Shown here one piece after another: positions 46,763 through 55,399 of a DNA stretch of 64,000 bases. The notes under the pieces were generated by a model that did no database searches, was not told the origin of the DNA, and worked only from the letters and a program-made list of their open reading frames with translations. The DNA comes from Flavobacterium urocaniciphilum. Its GTDB lineage: Bacteria; Bacteroidota; Bacteroidia; Flavobacteriales; Flavobacteriaceae. The stretch spans positions 620,001-684,000 of the forward strand of contig NZ_FOEI01000001.1 of assembly GCF_900110615.1 (NCBI RefSeq). Direction: 5' to 3'. The first letter of the stretch is position 1. Each line of letters begins with the position of its first letter. Made by a program: the position numbers and the translations under genes.

Positions 46763-46790
46763 CTCAACTTAAAAAATAAACAATAACATC

Positions 46791-47663
46791 ATGAGTGTTT
46801 TAGTAAATAAAAATTCAAAAATAATCGTACAAGGTTTTACTGGTAGCGAAGGAACTTTCCACGCTTCTCAAATGATTGAATATGGAACTAACGTAGTTGG
46901 TGGAGTTACACCAGGTAAAGGTGGTTCTTTACATTTAGATAAACCAGTTTTCAATACTGTAAAAGATGCTGTAACTCAAGTTGGAGCTGATACTTCTATC
47001 ATCTTCGTTCCGCCAGCATTTGCTGCAGATGCAATTATGGAAGCTGCTGATGCAGGTATCAAAGTAATCATTTGTATTACTGAAGGTATTCCAGTTGCAG
47101 ATATGATTAAAGCTTACGATTTTATTAAAGATAGAGATTGCCGTTTAGTTGGTCCTAACTGTCCTGGTGTTATTACTCCAGAAGAAGCTAAAGTTGGTAT
47201 TATGCCAGGTTTCGTATTCAAAAAAGGAAAAGTTGGTATCGTTTCTAAATCAGGAACTTTAACGTATGAAGCAGCTGATCAAGTTGTACGTCAAGGTTTC
47301 GGAATTACTACAGCTATCGGAATTGGTGGAGATCCAATTATTGGAACTACAACTAAAGAAGCTGTTGAATTATTAATGAACGACCCAGAAACAGAATGTA
47401 TCATTATGATTGGTGAAATCGGTGGTCAATTAGAAGCTGATGCTGCTAAATGGATTAAAGCTGATGGTAACCGTAAACCAGTAGTTGGTTTCATCGCTGG
47501 TGAAACTGCTCCAAAAGGTAGAACTATGGGTCATGCTGGTGCTATCGTTGGTGGTGCTGATGATACTGCTGAAGCTAAGAAAAGAATCATGAGAGAAAAC
47601 GGAATTCATGTTGTTGATTCTCCAGCTGAAATCGGTAAAAAAGTTAAAGAAGTATTGGGATAA
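46791..47663 (+). CDS. sucD: Succinyl-CoA synthetase (ADP-forming) alpha subunit
   Basis: 290 residues, normal length. CoA-binding [18 protein letters not shown], the GxxxxGSKSG-like [14 protein letters not shown], and the phospho-His in [10 protein letters not shown]. It makes succinate, CoA and ATP from succinyl-CoA in the TCA cycle with the SucC beta subunit, which is not in this window, as is usual in Flavobacteria. Confidence 0.97.
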   Translation: MSVLVNKNSKIIVQGFTGSEGTFHASQMIEYGTNVVGGVTPGKGGSLHLDKPVFNTVKDAVTQVGADTSIIFVPPAFAADAIMEAADAGIKVIICITEGIPVADMIKAYDFIKDRDCRLVGPNCPGVITPEEAKVGIMPGFVFKKGKVGIVSKSGTLTYEAADQVVRQGFGITTAIGIGGDPIIGTTTKEAVELLMNDPETECIIMIGEIGGQLEADAAKWIKADGNRKPVVGFIAGETAPKGRTMGHAGAIVGGADDTAEAKKRIMRENGIHVVDSPAEIGKKVKEVLG

Positions 47664-47708
47664 TCCCTTTAATGTAACACTGAGTTTTTTTAGTGTCACA
47701 TAATATAA

Positions 47709-47739
47709 AGTAAAGCTCCATGAAAATGGAGCTTTCTTA
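47709..47739 (+). terminator. Intrinsic terminator after sucD
   Basis: AAAGCTCCAT GAAA ATGGAGCTTTCTT hairpin; a weaker stem (GTAACACT / AGTGTCAC) lies just before it. Confidence 0.8.
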
Positions 47740-47793
47740 TTATAATAATCTAGTACACTTTAGTTTGTTAGCTTTTGTGTCAAAATATAAATT

Positions 47794-48222
47794 ATGGAAA
47801 AAGAATTAAAGAAATATAAATCAACGAATAGTTTTTTATTTACTACTGATTTAAATTTAGAAGAAGTTTGTAACGCTCCTGATGGTGCTAGTGGTGTCTT
47901 TTTAGTATTTGATATTAGTAATGATAACAAACAATTAATTATGGTTGGTTCTACAGGAACTGTACATAACGACGGAACGTTAAAAGTAAAGAGTGGTGGT
48001 TTATATGATAAAATTGTAAACGGTCATCAATTTGCTAAAACAGGAAGAAAATATTCTTGGCCAGCGCAAATGATAAAAGAAGGAATTGATTCTTTAGAAG
48101 TAGTTTGGTATGAAACTTTCAATTCTAAAGTGAAAGGAATTCCAACTTTTGTTGAAGCAACAGTTTTACAAATTTATTTAGACGAAAATGGAACATTACC
48201 TAAATGGAATGTAGCTTTCTAA
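47794..48222 (+). CDS. Possible GIY-YIG-like protein, function unknown
   Basis: 142 residues. GVFLVFDISNDNKQLIMVGST resembles the GIY...YIG strand pair of GIY-YIG nucleases, and PTFVEATVLQIYLDENGTLPKWN resembles the Glu-bearing helix (E in FVEA) and the lP.WN end seen in small family members. Arg in TGRKYSWP could be the catalytic Arg. The match is partial, so this is a guess from pattern only. Monocistronic between terminators. Confidence 0.6.
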   Translation: MEKELKKYKSTNSFLFTTDLNLEEVCNAPDGASGVFLVFDISNDNKQLIMVGSTGTVHNDGTLKVKSGGLYDKIVNGHQFAKTGRKYSWPAQMIKEGIDSLEVVWYETFNSKVKGIPTFVEATVLQIYLDENGTLPKWNVAF

Positions 48223-48228
48223 TTATAA

Positions 48229-48267
48229 ATAAAAAAATCCCGTTCAGATATTCTAAACGGGATTTTT
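48229..48267. terminator. Bidirectional terminator
   Basis: AAAAAATCCCGTT / AACGGGATTTTT hairpin between the convergent 142-residue protein and peroxidase genes. Confidence 0.88.
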
Positions 48268-48269
48268 AT

Positions 48270-49460
48270 TTAATTAAATGGATCAGACCATTTCGGATTG
48301 GTATAAACATCTGTTCCTGATAAGGTTTTCAAAAAGGCAATTACAGCATTGACTTCAGTAGCAGTTAAATTCAATTGTTGTCCAATTCCGTTCGGTTTTA
48401 ATCTCGGATCTAAATTCGGATTATTAATCGCTTGATTGGTTAAATTTCCATAATGCCCAATCGATGCTTGTAAGCTAGTAATTACTCCAGTATGCATCAT
48501 GGGTCCGTTTAAAACATCATTCGTTTGGATTAAATTTCTTAAAGACGGAGCGCGAGTATTAGTAAAATCAGCTCCTCCGTTAATTGAGCCACCAATTCCA
48601 TTACTTAAAGTATTTGGGTCAATATCAAATTCTGGTGCTCTATGACAACCAGCACATCCTAATCCGCCACCCGTTCGTACGCTTGAAGCATTAAAAGTTG
48701 GTGGCATTAAAAATAAATTTTTACCTTGATTTTCTTGAGCTGTAAAATTTGAAAATGGTGCGCCATCATTTGGAGCACTTGCTCTTCCAGTATCGTATTT
48801 CGAATCAAAAGATTGTATACTTCTAATAAATTGCGCTAATGCAAATTGAATTTTGGATTCTGTAATTTCTTCTGTTCCATATACAAACTTGAATAATTCT
48901 TTATAATAATCAACTGCACTTAATTTTACAATTAAATCATTAAATGATAAATCACCATTTGCACCGCTAAAACCCATTTCTGCATGATCTTTAATCGGCA
49001 TTGTGGTTTGCATTTCTAAACTAGAAGCTCTTTCGTCCCAAAAGAATTTCGTTTCTGTAGCAAATCGAGTATTGATTAATCGCATCGAATGTCTGCCCGT
49101 AGTTCCATTAACACCAGTACTCGCAACATTTGTATCACTAAAAGCAAAAGCTTGTTTATGACAACTAGCACAAGAAACCGAATTGTCAACTGATAATTTT
49201 TTATCATAAAACAATACTCGTCCTAATGTGGCACCTTTATCCGTAATCGGATTTAAACCACTATTATCTTTAGTGATATATGATGGGATGTTTTGATTCG
49301 CATAATTGGCTAAATTATTCAAATCGACTGACGATCCGAATTCTGCTTCAACTGCTGGATAAGATTGCGTAATTGACGTGTATGATTCTGGATCATCATT
49401 ATTACATGAAATAGCAATAATTCCAATGGCAAAAATTAAAAAGGGCTTTAGTAACTTCAT
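48270..49460 (-). CDS. Di-haem cytochrome c peroxidase (CcpA/MauG family) lipoprotein
   Basis: 396 residues. Signal peptide with lipobox (IIAISCNND). Two haem sites, CASCH and CAGCH, about 150 residues apart, with family segments LGRVLFYDKKLSVDNSVSCASCHK, FFWDERA and APSLRNL. It reduces hydrogen peroxide with electrons from cytochromes, or oxidises a protein partner as MauG does; sequence does not decide. Lipid-anchored in the periplasm or outer membrane. Divergent from fabG. Confidence 0.93.
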   Translation of the reverse strand: MKLLKPFLIFAIGIIAISCNNDDPESYTSITQSYPAVEAEFGSSVDLNNLANYANQNIPSYITKDNSGLNPITDKGATLGRVLFYDKKLSVDNSVSCASCHKQAFAFSDTNVASTGVNGTTGRHSMRLINTRFATETKFFWDERASSLEMQTTMPIKDHAEMGFSGANGDLSFNDLIVKLSAVDYYKELFKFVYGTEEITESKIQFALAQFIRSIQSFDSKYDTGRASAPNDGAPFSNFTAQENQGKNLFLMPPTFNASSVRTGGGLGCAGCHRAPEFDIDPNTLSNGIGGSINGGADFTNTRAPSLRNLIQTNDVLNGPMMHTGVITSLQASIGHYGNLTNQAINNPNLDPRLKPNGIGQQLNLTATEVNAVIAFLKTLSGTDVYTNPKWSDPFN

Positions 49461-49548
49461 AATAAATAGTTTAGGTTGGTAGTAGTAAGACTCATAAAAA
49501 ACAAAAAGGTTTAATGATAAAGATGTTTTTATTACTTTAAATTATTAT

Positions 49549-49556
49549 TATATTTG
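49549..49556 (+). promoter_or_regulatory. Candidate -7 element for fabG
   Basis: TATATTTG, an exact TAnnTTTG match, 37 bp upstream of the ATG at 49594. Confidence 0.45.
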
Positions 49557-49593
49557 ACTTTTATTAGAAACTAAAAATTTAAATAATATAACA

Positions 49594-50340
49594 ATGAAAT
49601 TATTAGAAGGAAAAGTTGCCATTATTACTGGTGCTAGTAGAGGAATTGGTAGTGGTATTGCAAAAGTATTTGCTCAAAATGGTGCAAATGTTGCTTTTAC
49701 ATATAGTTCGTCTGCTGAATCAGCTTTAGCGTTAGAAAATGAATTGAAAGCATTAGGAATTCAAGCAAAAGGATATAAATCAAATGCAGCTGATTTTAAT
49801 GAAGCACATAAATTAGTTGATGATGTAATGGCAGATTTCGGTAATATCGATATTTTAATTAATAATGCCGGAATTACTAAAGATAATTTATTGATGAGAA
49901 TGTCTGAAGAAGATTACGATGCAGTTATGCAAATTAACTTAAAATCGGTTTTCAACATGACAAAAGCAGTTCAAAAAATTATGCTTAAAAACCGTAAAGG
50001 TTCTATTGTAAATATGAGTTCTGTTGTAGGTGTAAAAGGAAATGCTGGACAAGCAAACTACGCGGCTTCTAAAGCAGGTATGATCGGATTTACTAAATCT
50101 ATTGCGTTAGAATTAGGTTCTCGTAATATTCGTTGCAATGCAATTGCACCAGGATTTATTGAAACGGAAATGACTGCAAAATTAAACGAAGATGTAGTTA
50201 AAGGTTGGAGAGAATCTATTCCATTAAAACGTGGAGGTTCTCCAGAAGATGTTGCTAATGTTTGTGTTTTCTTAAGCTCTGATATGAGTGCTTATGTAAC
50301 CGGACAAGTTATTAATGTTGATGGTGGAATGTTAACTTAA
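49594..50340 (+). CDS. fabG: 3-oxoacyl-ACP reductase
   Basis: 248 residues, canonical FabG. TGASRGIGSGIA for NADP, NNAGITKDNLLMRM, catalytic Ser in NMSSVVGVKGN, YAASKAGMIGFTKS and the C-terminal VDGGML. Reduces 3-oxoacyl-ACP in fatty acid elongation. Other fab genes are not adjacent apart from the fabZ domain 6 kb away. Confidence 0.95.
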   Translation: MKLLEGKVAIITGASRGIGSGIAKVFAQNGANVAFTYSSSAESALALENELKALGIQAKGYKSNAADFNEAHKLVDDVMADFGNIDILINNAGITKDNLLMRMSEEDYDAVMQINLKSVFNMTKAVQKIMLKNRKGSIVNMSSVVGVKGNAGQANYAASKAGMIGFTKSIALELGSRNIRCNAIAPGFIETEMTAKLNEDVVKGWRESIPLKRGGSPEDVANVCVFLSSDMSAYVTGQVINVDGGMLT

Positions 50341-50387
50341 AAAAGTCTACAGTCACAGTTTTTAGTTTTCAGAAATGCTGAAACTGT

Positions 50388-50401
50388 AAACTGAGACTGA
50401 A
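50388..50401. repeat. Copy of the 14-bp sequence also at 35335-35348
   Basis: AAACTGAGACTGAA occurs exactly here and at 35335-35348, in both cases in spacers between genes; a 10-bp part also forms the arm of the terminator at 35281-35325. Confidence 0.5.
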
Positions 50402-50417
50402 ACTATAAACTAAATAT

Positions 50418-52445
50418 ATGACTACAAGCACAGTTCTACTAATTATACTTTCAGTTATTATTTCTGGAGCTGTTGCCTTTTATCAATATTTATTTAAAGC
50501 TGATAACCAAAATAAAACAAATTGGTTATTGGCTTTTTTACGTTTTATTTCTGTTTTTTCTTTGTTATTATTATTGATTAATCCAGTAATTTCAAGAAAA
50601 TCAATAGAAACTAACAAAATTCCTTTAGCTATTGTTGCTGATAATTCAAGTTCTATTTCAGAATTAAAAGCAAATACTTTAGAAAAAGAATTAATTGAAA
50701 AATTTAATTCAAACAAAGAATTAAAAGATAAATTCGAAATTCAGAATTATTCTTTCGATGAAGATTTTTATTCAGGTAAACCACTCGATTTTAAAGGAAA
50801 TCATTCGAATATCGATAATGTTGCTTCAAATCTAAAACAACTTAATAAAAATACTTTTTATCCAATTGTTTTATTAACAGATGGAAATCAGACTATTGGA
50901 AATGATTATGTGTATAGTTTTCAAGAAACGGCAACTGTTTACCCTGTAGTTTTAGGTGATACAACTACAACTTTCGATTTAAAAATTAATCAGCTTAACG
51001 CGAATAAATATGCGTTTCTAAAAAATAAATTTCCAGTTGAAGTGTTTTTACAATACAATGGAAATAAACCAATTTCTACTAATTTTTCAATTGAAAAAGG
51101 CGGGAAGAAAATTAGTAGTCAGACTATAAATTTTGATAAAAAAAATAAAGTACAATCGTTACAAATTTTATTGGAAGCAGATAGGGTAGGTATTCAAAAA
51201 TATAAAGCAATACTTTCTTCTTCAATTAAAGAAAAAAACACGTATAATAACGTGAAGAATTTTGCGGTTGAAGTTATTGATCAAAGAAAAGAAATAGCTA
51301 TTATTTCAGATATTTCGCACCCTGATTTAGGTGCTTTAAAACGAGCAATTGAATCTAATGCTCAACGTAAAGTAACTATTCTTAAAACAAAAGAAATCAG
51401 TAATTTAAATAAATTTAATTTATTGGTTTTGTATCAACCAAATGCAGCTTTCAGAAAGGTTTTCGATGCGAATAAAAACCTAAGAATCAATACATTTATT
51501 ATTACCGGAATGGCAACTGATTTTAATTTATTAAATCAAATGCAATCCGATTTAGATTTTAAAATGACTAACAAAAAAGAAGATTTTACTTCTTCATTTG
51601 TTACTGGTTTTAATTTGTTTGCTCAAAATGATATTCAATTTGAACAATTTCCACCATTAGAAAATCCATTTGGAAAAATTACTGAAAAAGGAAGTTTAAA
51701 TACTTTACTTACCGCAACAGTGAATGGTATTGAAGTTGGAAATCCAATCTTAACCTTTTCTGAAAAAGGTAACAATAGAAATGCTTATTTATTGGGTGAA
51801 AACTCTTGGAAATGGCGAATGGAGAGTTTCGTTATGAATCAATCCTATGAAAAATATGATCAATTTATAGATAAGATTATTCAATATTTATCGACTAACT
51901 CAGCTAAAAAATCACTTTTAGTAGAACATGAAAGTTTTTATAATTCTGGTGAAACAATTGAAATTTTTGCGCAGTTTTTCAACAAGAGTTTTGAATTAGA
52001 AGAAAATGCAAATTTGTCAATCAACTTAACGAATAAGAATACAAAATCGACCAAAAACTATAATTTTTCAAAAGCTAATAATGGTTATCAAGTTATTTTT
52101 GATGGTTTAGAGCCAGGTAATTATGCTTTTCAAGTAAAAGAAGCGAGTAGCAATGCTATTTATAATGGAACTTTTGAAGTTTTAGATTTCGATGTTGAAA
52201 AACAATTTGTAAACCCAGATGTATCTAAATTACAGCAATTAGCCAATCAAAATAAAGGCGAAGTGATTCATCCAAATCAAATGGATAAATTAATTCAACT
52301 TTTATTAAAAAAAGACACTTATTTACCAATAGAAAAATCTCTTGTTAAAAATTCTCCGTTAATTGATTGGATTAATTTATTAATAATTTTAGCTATTTCA
52401 TTAGCATCAGAATGGTTTATAAGAAAATATAACGGATTATTATAA
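50418..52445 (+). CDS. VWA-like membrane protein
   Basis: 675 residues. Two N-terminal membrane helices (about 5-25 and 37-55), a von Willebrand A-like region from about 70 with MIDAS-type DNSSS and VLLTDGNQT, then beta-rich Ig-like segments and a final helix (LIDWINLLIILAISLASEWF). This layout matches large VWA-domain membrane proteins of Bacteroidota, relatives of the Bat-type proteins. Function unknown; a role in envelope stress or protein assembly is inference. Confidence 0.82.
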   Translation: MTTSTVLLIILSVIISGAVAFYQYLFKADNQNKTNWLLAFLRFISVFSLLLLLINPVISRKSIETNKIPLAIVADNSSSISELKANTLEKELIEKFNSNKELKDKFEIQNYSFDEDFYSGKPLDFKGNHSNIDNVASNLKQLNKNTFYPIVLLTDGNQTIGNDYVYSFQETATVYPVVLGDTTTTFDLKINQLNANKYAFLKNKFPVEVFLQYNGNKPISTNFSIEKGGKKISSQTINFDKKNKVQSLQILLEADRVGIQKYKAILSSSIKEKNTYNNVKNFAVEVIDQRKEIAIISDISHPDLGALKRAIESNAQRKVTILKTKEISNLNKFNLLVLYQPNAAFRKVFDANKNLRINTFIITGMATDFNLLNQMQSDLDFKMTNKKEDFTSSFVTGFNLFAQNDIQFEQFPPLENPFGKITEKGSLNTLLTATVNGIEVGNPILTFSEKGNNRNAYLLGENSWKWRMESFVMNQSYEKYDQFIDKIIQYLSTNSAKKSLLVEHESFYNSGETIEIFAQFFNKSFELEENANLSINLTNKNTKSTKNYNFSKANNGYQVIFDGLEPGNYAFQVKEASSNAIYNGTFEVLDFDVEKQFVNPDVSKLQQLANQNKGEVIHPNQMDKLIQLLLKKDTYLPIEKSLVKNSPLIDWINLLIILAISLASEWFIRKYNGLL

Positions 52446-52487
52446 TTCTTATATTTTTTGTAAATTTAATTTTCAAAAACTTTAATT

Positions 52488-52994
52488 ATGAATGAAGCAC
52501 ATTTACACATGGTTGTAAACCATTTTCCAATTATTGGTTTATTTTTCGGATTTTTCATTTTATTATTTGGGATTATCAAAAAGAATTCTTCTTTAAAATC
52601 AACTGCGTACATTATTTTTATTTCATGTATGATATTAGGTAAAATCTCAATGATGACAGGCGATAAAGCAGAACATGCAGTTGAAGAAATGGCTGGATTT
52701 TCTCATGATTATATTCATGAACACGAAGAAGCTGCAGAACTATTTATGAAACCAATTTATCTTTTAGGATTGTTGTCTATTTTTGGATTAGTTGGAATAT
52801 CAAAAAATAGAAAATCAGAAAAAATTGTTTCCTTTTGTGTACTTGGAATTGCGGCAATTTGCTTGTTTTTATCAAAAGAAGTTGGAACTTCAGGTGGAGA
52901 AATTCGTCATACTGAAATTAGAGAAAACGCACAAAACTATTTAAAATCAACTGATTCAGAGCACACTGAAGAACAAGAAAATGAAAAAGATTAA
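52488..52994 (+). CDS. Small His-rich membrane protein (DUF2231-like)
   Basis: 168 residues with four membrane helices. The N-terminus HLHMVVNHFPIIGLFFGF fits the DUF2231-type pattern, and a second His cluster HDYIHEHEEAAE lies between helices two and three, so haem or metal binding is plausible. The tail is acidic. It starts 42 bp after the VWA-like gene and ends just upstream of the his operon promoter. Confidence 0.78.
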   Translation: MNEAHLHMVVNHFPIIGLFFGFFILLFGIIKKNSSLKSTAYIIFISCMILGKISMMTGDKAEHAVEEMAGFSHDYIHEHEEAAELFMKPIYLLGLLSIFGLVGISKNRKSEKIVSFCVLGIAAICLFLSKEVGTSGGEIRHTEIRENAQNYLKSTDSEHTEEQENEKD

Positions 52995-53011
52995 ATTTAT
53001 TTTCAAATTTA

Positions 53012-53044
53012 TTTGTTTATTCAAATCTTATTACTTTAACTTTG
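53012..53044 (+). promoter_or_regulatory. Promoter of the his operon
   Basis: TTTG at 53012-53015 and TAACTTTG at 53037-53044 with a 21-bp spacer match the Bacteroidota -33/-7 consensus well. Transcription would start near 53050, about 15 nt before the leader-peptide ATG. Confidence 0.7.
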
Positions 53045-53065
53045 CAACATCAAAATAAACAAAAA

Positions 53066-53125
53066 ATGTTTTTAAATCAATTACATCATCATCATCATCA
53101 TTTTTTCCACGCTCAAGCGAGGTAG
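53066..53125 (+). CDS. hisL: his operon leader peptide
   Basis: A 19-codon reading frame from ATG 53066 to TAG 53123-53125. Codons 7-12 are six consecutive CAT histidines and codon 15 is another, giving seven His in 19. It lies between a strong promoter and an intrinsic terminator upstream of hisG, so the ribosome's speed through the His codons should report histidyl-tRNA supply. The last codons (53112-53122) also form one arm of the proposed antiterminator. Confidence 0.88.
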   Translation: MFLNQLHHHHHHFFHAQAR

Positions 53126-53190
53126 TGATGCTATGATTGTAATCTAAATATTAACTACGAACCCGTTTGAGTACATCAAACGGGTTTTTT
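53112..53190 (+). promoter_or_regulatory. his attenuator: mutually exclusive antiterminator and terminator
   Basis: Terminator: AACCCGTTTGA (53160-53170) pairs with TCAAACGGGTT (53176-53186), 11 bp with a 5-nt loop and a T run to 53190. Antiterminator: CTCAAGCGAGG (53112-53122) can pair with CCCGTTTGAG (53162-53171) with one bulged A and one G-T pair, which would block the terminator. A ribosome stalled at the His codons leaves 53112-53122 free; one that reaches the stop codon covers it. Confidence 0.82.
53160..53190 (+). terminator. Attenuator terminator hairpin of the his operon
   Basis: Perfect 11-bp stem with a 5-nt loop and six T residues, 34 bp after the leader-peptide stop and 50 bp before hisG. 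Confidence 0.9.
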
Positions 53191-53239
53191 GTTTATAACT
53201 ATTTCCTCGTATTGGTGTACTCATTTAAAAATCAAACAA

Positions 53240-54097
53240 ATGAACACCTTAAAAATTGCCATTCAAAAATCTGGACGTCTTAACGAAGACAGTTTAAAAA
53301 TCTTAAAAGATTGTGGGATTTCCGTTGATAATGGAAACGATCAATTAAAAGCAACTGCGTCAAATTTTCCTTTGGAGATTTTATTCTTACGCAATTCTGA
53401 TATTCCTCAATATTTAATTGATGGTGTGGCAGATATTGCAATTGTAGGCGATAATCTTTTGGTAGAAAAAGGCTATGGTTTAGAAATTGTTGAAAAATTA
53501 GGTTTTTCAAAATGTAAAGTTTCTATCGCAGTACCTAAATCGTTTAATTACAATTCAATAGCTGATTTAAACGGATTGAAAATCGCCACTTCATATCCAA
53601 ATACTGTTTCCAATTATTTTAATTCAAAAAATGTAAATGTAGATATTCATGAAATATCTGGATCTGTAGAAATAGCTCCAAATATCGGACTATCAGATGC
53701 CATTGTAGATATAGTTTCAACAGGAAGTACACTGTTTAAAAACAATTTAAAAGAAGTTGAAGTTATTTTAAAAAGTGAAGCGGTTTTAACTGTCGCACCA
53801 AATTTATCAAAAGAAAAAAATGAGATTCTTAATAAGTTACGTTTTCGAATTCAATCCGTTTTAAAAGCTAGAAGATCCAAATATATTCTCATGAATGTAC
53901 CTAATGAAAAAATTGATGAAATCAGTAGAATATTACCCGTTTTGAAAAGTCCAACTGTTTTGCCCTTAGCTGAAGAGGGCTGGAGTAGTTTACATTCTGT
54001 AATAAATGATGATCAGTTTTGGGAAGTGATTGATCAACTGAAATTTGCAGGAGCAGAAGGAATTTTAATCTGCCCAATTGAAAAAATGGTATTATAA
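53240..54097 (+). CDS. hisG: ATP phosphoribosyltransferase, long (HisZ-independent) form
   Basis: 285 residues from ATG 53240. First step of histidine synthesis: ATP plus PRPP to phosphoribosyl-ATP. IAIQKSGRLNEDSLKIL at the start and DIVSTGSTLFKNNL for PRPP binding are typical, and the extra C-terminal domain from about residue 210 (ISRILPVLKSPTVLPLAEEGW) is the ACT-like regulatory domain of long HisG, which allows feedback by histidine. First structural gene after the attenuator. Confidence 0.96.
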   Translation: MNTLKIAIQKSGRLNEDSLKILKDCGISVDNGNDQLKATASNFPLEILFLRNSDIPQYLIDGVADIAIVGDNLLVEKGYGLEIVEKLGFSKCKVSIAVPKSFNYNSIADLNGLKIATSYPNTVSNYFNSKNVNVDIHEISGSVEIAPNIGLSDAIVDIVSTGSTLFKNNLKEVEVILKSEAVLTVAPNLSKEKNEILNKLRFRIQSVLKARRSKYILMNVPNEKIDEISRILPVLKSPTVLPLAEEGWSSLHSVINDDQFWEVIDQLKFAGAEGILICPIEKMVL

Positions 54098-54115
54098 TAA
54101 CACAACAAAATAATT

Positions 54116-55399
54116 ATGAAAATGTATTCCAATCCTAACAGAAAAGAATGGTTAAATTTAACCGAAAGACCAACAGAATCTTTGGCAGATTTACAAAATA
54201 CAGTTTTAGATATTTTTAAAGAAATTAAGCAAAAAGGAGATGTTGCCATTCAAAAATATACGAGTTTATTTGATGGAGTTCAATTAGAAAATAATTGTGT
54301 TTCCATTCAAGAAATTAATGAAGCCAAAGATTTAGTTCCAACCGAATTAAAAGAAGCAATTTTAGTGGCTAAAAATAATATTGAAAAATTTCATACCGCT
54401 CAAAAAACTGCAAAAGTTGAAGTGGAAACAACAGTAGGAGTGACTTGTTGGCAAGAAAAAAGACCAATTCAAAAAATAGGATTGTATATTCCCGGAGGAT
54501 TAGCACCCCTGTTTTCAACTGTATTAATGTTAGCAATTCCAGCTAATATTGCAGGGTGTAATGAAATAATTTTATGTTCACCACCAAATAAAGAAGGAAA
54601 AATGAATCCAGTAATTTTATATACAGCTGCTCTTTGCGGAGTAACTAAAATTTTCAAATGTGGTGGAATTCAAGCTATTGCAGGTATGACGTTTGGTACA
54701 GAATCGATTTCTAAAGTTTATAAAATTTTCGGACCAGGAAATCAGTATGTTACTGTGGCTAAACAAGTTGCAACTAATTTTGGAATTGCAATTGATATGC
54801 CAGCAGGACCATCAGAATTATTGGTTTTAGCAGATGAAACATGTGTTCCAAAATATGTAGCATCTGATTTATTAAGTCAAGCTGAACACGGAGCTGATAG
54901 TCAAGTTGTTTTAGTTGCAACAAATAAATCTATAATTGAACCCATTCAAAAGGAAATAGCAAAACAAATAAAATCATTACCCAGAAAATCAATAGCAGAA
55001 AAAGCCATTTCGAATTCTAGAATGATTTTAATAGAAAACAAAATTGAAGCTATTGAATTTGTTAATGAATATGCACCAGAACATTTAATTATAGTTGCAA
55101 AAGAAGAAGCCTTTTATTTAGAAAATATTCAAAATGCAGGATCGGTATTTGTTGGAAATTATACACCAGAAAGTGCTGGAGATTATGCTTCTGGTACTAA
55201 TCATACTTTGCCTACAAATGGTTTTTCTAAAAATTATAGTGGTGTAAATTTAGATAGTTTTATGAAAGCTATTTCGTTTCAAAAAATAACTTCTAAAGGG
55301 ATAAAAAATATAGGAAAAGCAATTGAAATACTTGCAGAAGCAGAAGGTTTACAAGCACACAAAAATGCAGTTTCACTAAGATTAAATGATTTAATATGA
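54116..55399 (+). CDS. hisD: Histidinol dehydrogenase
   Basis: 427 residues. Oxidises histidinol to histidine in two NAD-linked steps. QKIGLYIPGG, GPGNQYVTVAKQ, SQAEHGADSQVVLV, NEYAPEHLII and the zinc-binding SGTNHTLPT are all present. Its stop overlaps the hisC ATG (ATGA). Confidence 0.97.
   Translation: MKMYSNPNRKEWLNLTERPTESLADLQNTVLDIFKEIKQKGDVAIQKYTSLFDGVQLENNCVSIQEINEAKDLVPTELKEAILVAKNNIEKFHTAQKTAKVEVETTVGVTCWQEKRPIQKIGLYIPGGLAPLFSTVLMLAIPANIAGCNEIILCSPPNKEGKMNPVILYTAALCGVTKIFKCGGIQAIAGMTFGTESISKVYKIFGPGNQYVTVAKQVATNFGIAIDMPAGPSELLVLADETCVPKYVASDLLSQAEHGADSQVVLVATNKSIIEPIQKEIAKQIKSLPRKSIAEKAISNSRMILIENKIEAIEFVNEYAPEHLIIVAKEEAFYLENIQNAGSVFVGNYTPESAGDYASGTNHTLPTNGFSKNYSGVNLDSFMKAISFQKITSKGIKNIGKAIEILAEAEGLQAHKNAVSLRLNDLI

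Noticed and set aside
53084..53101. Six tandem CAT codons resembling a hexahistidine tag or vector contamination
   Set aside because: The codons sit in a leader peptide between a native promoter and an attenuator, directly upstream of hisG, with no vector sequence.
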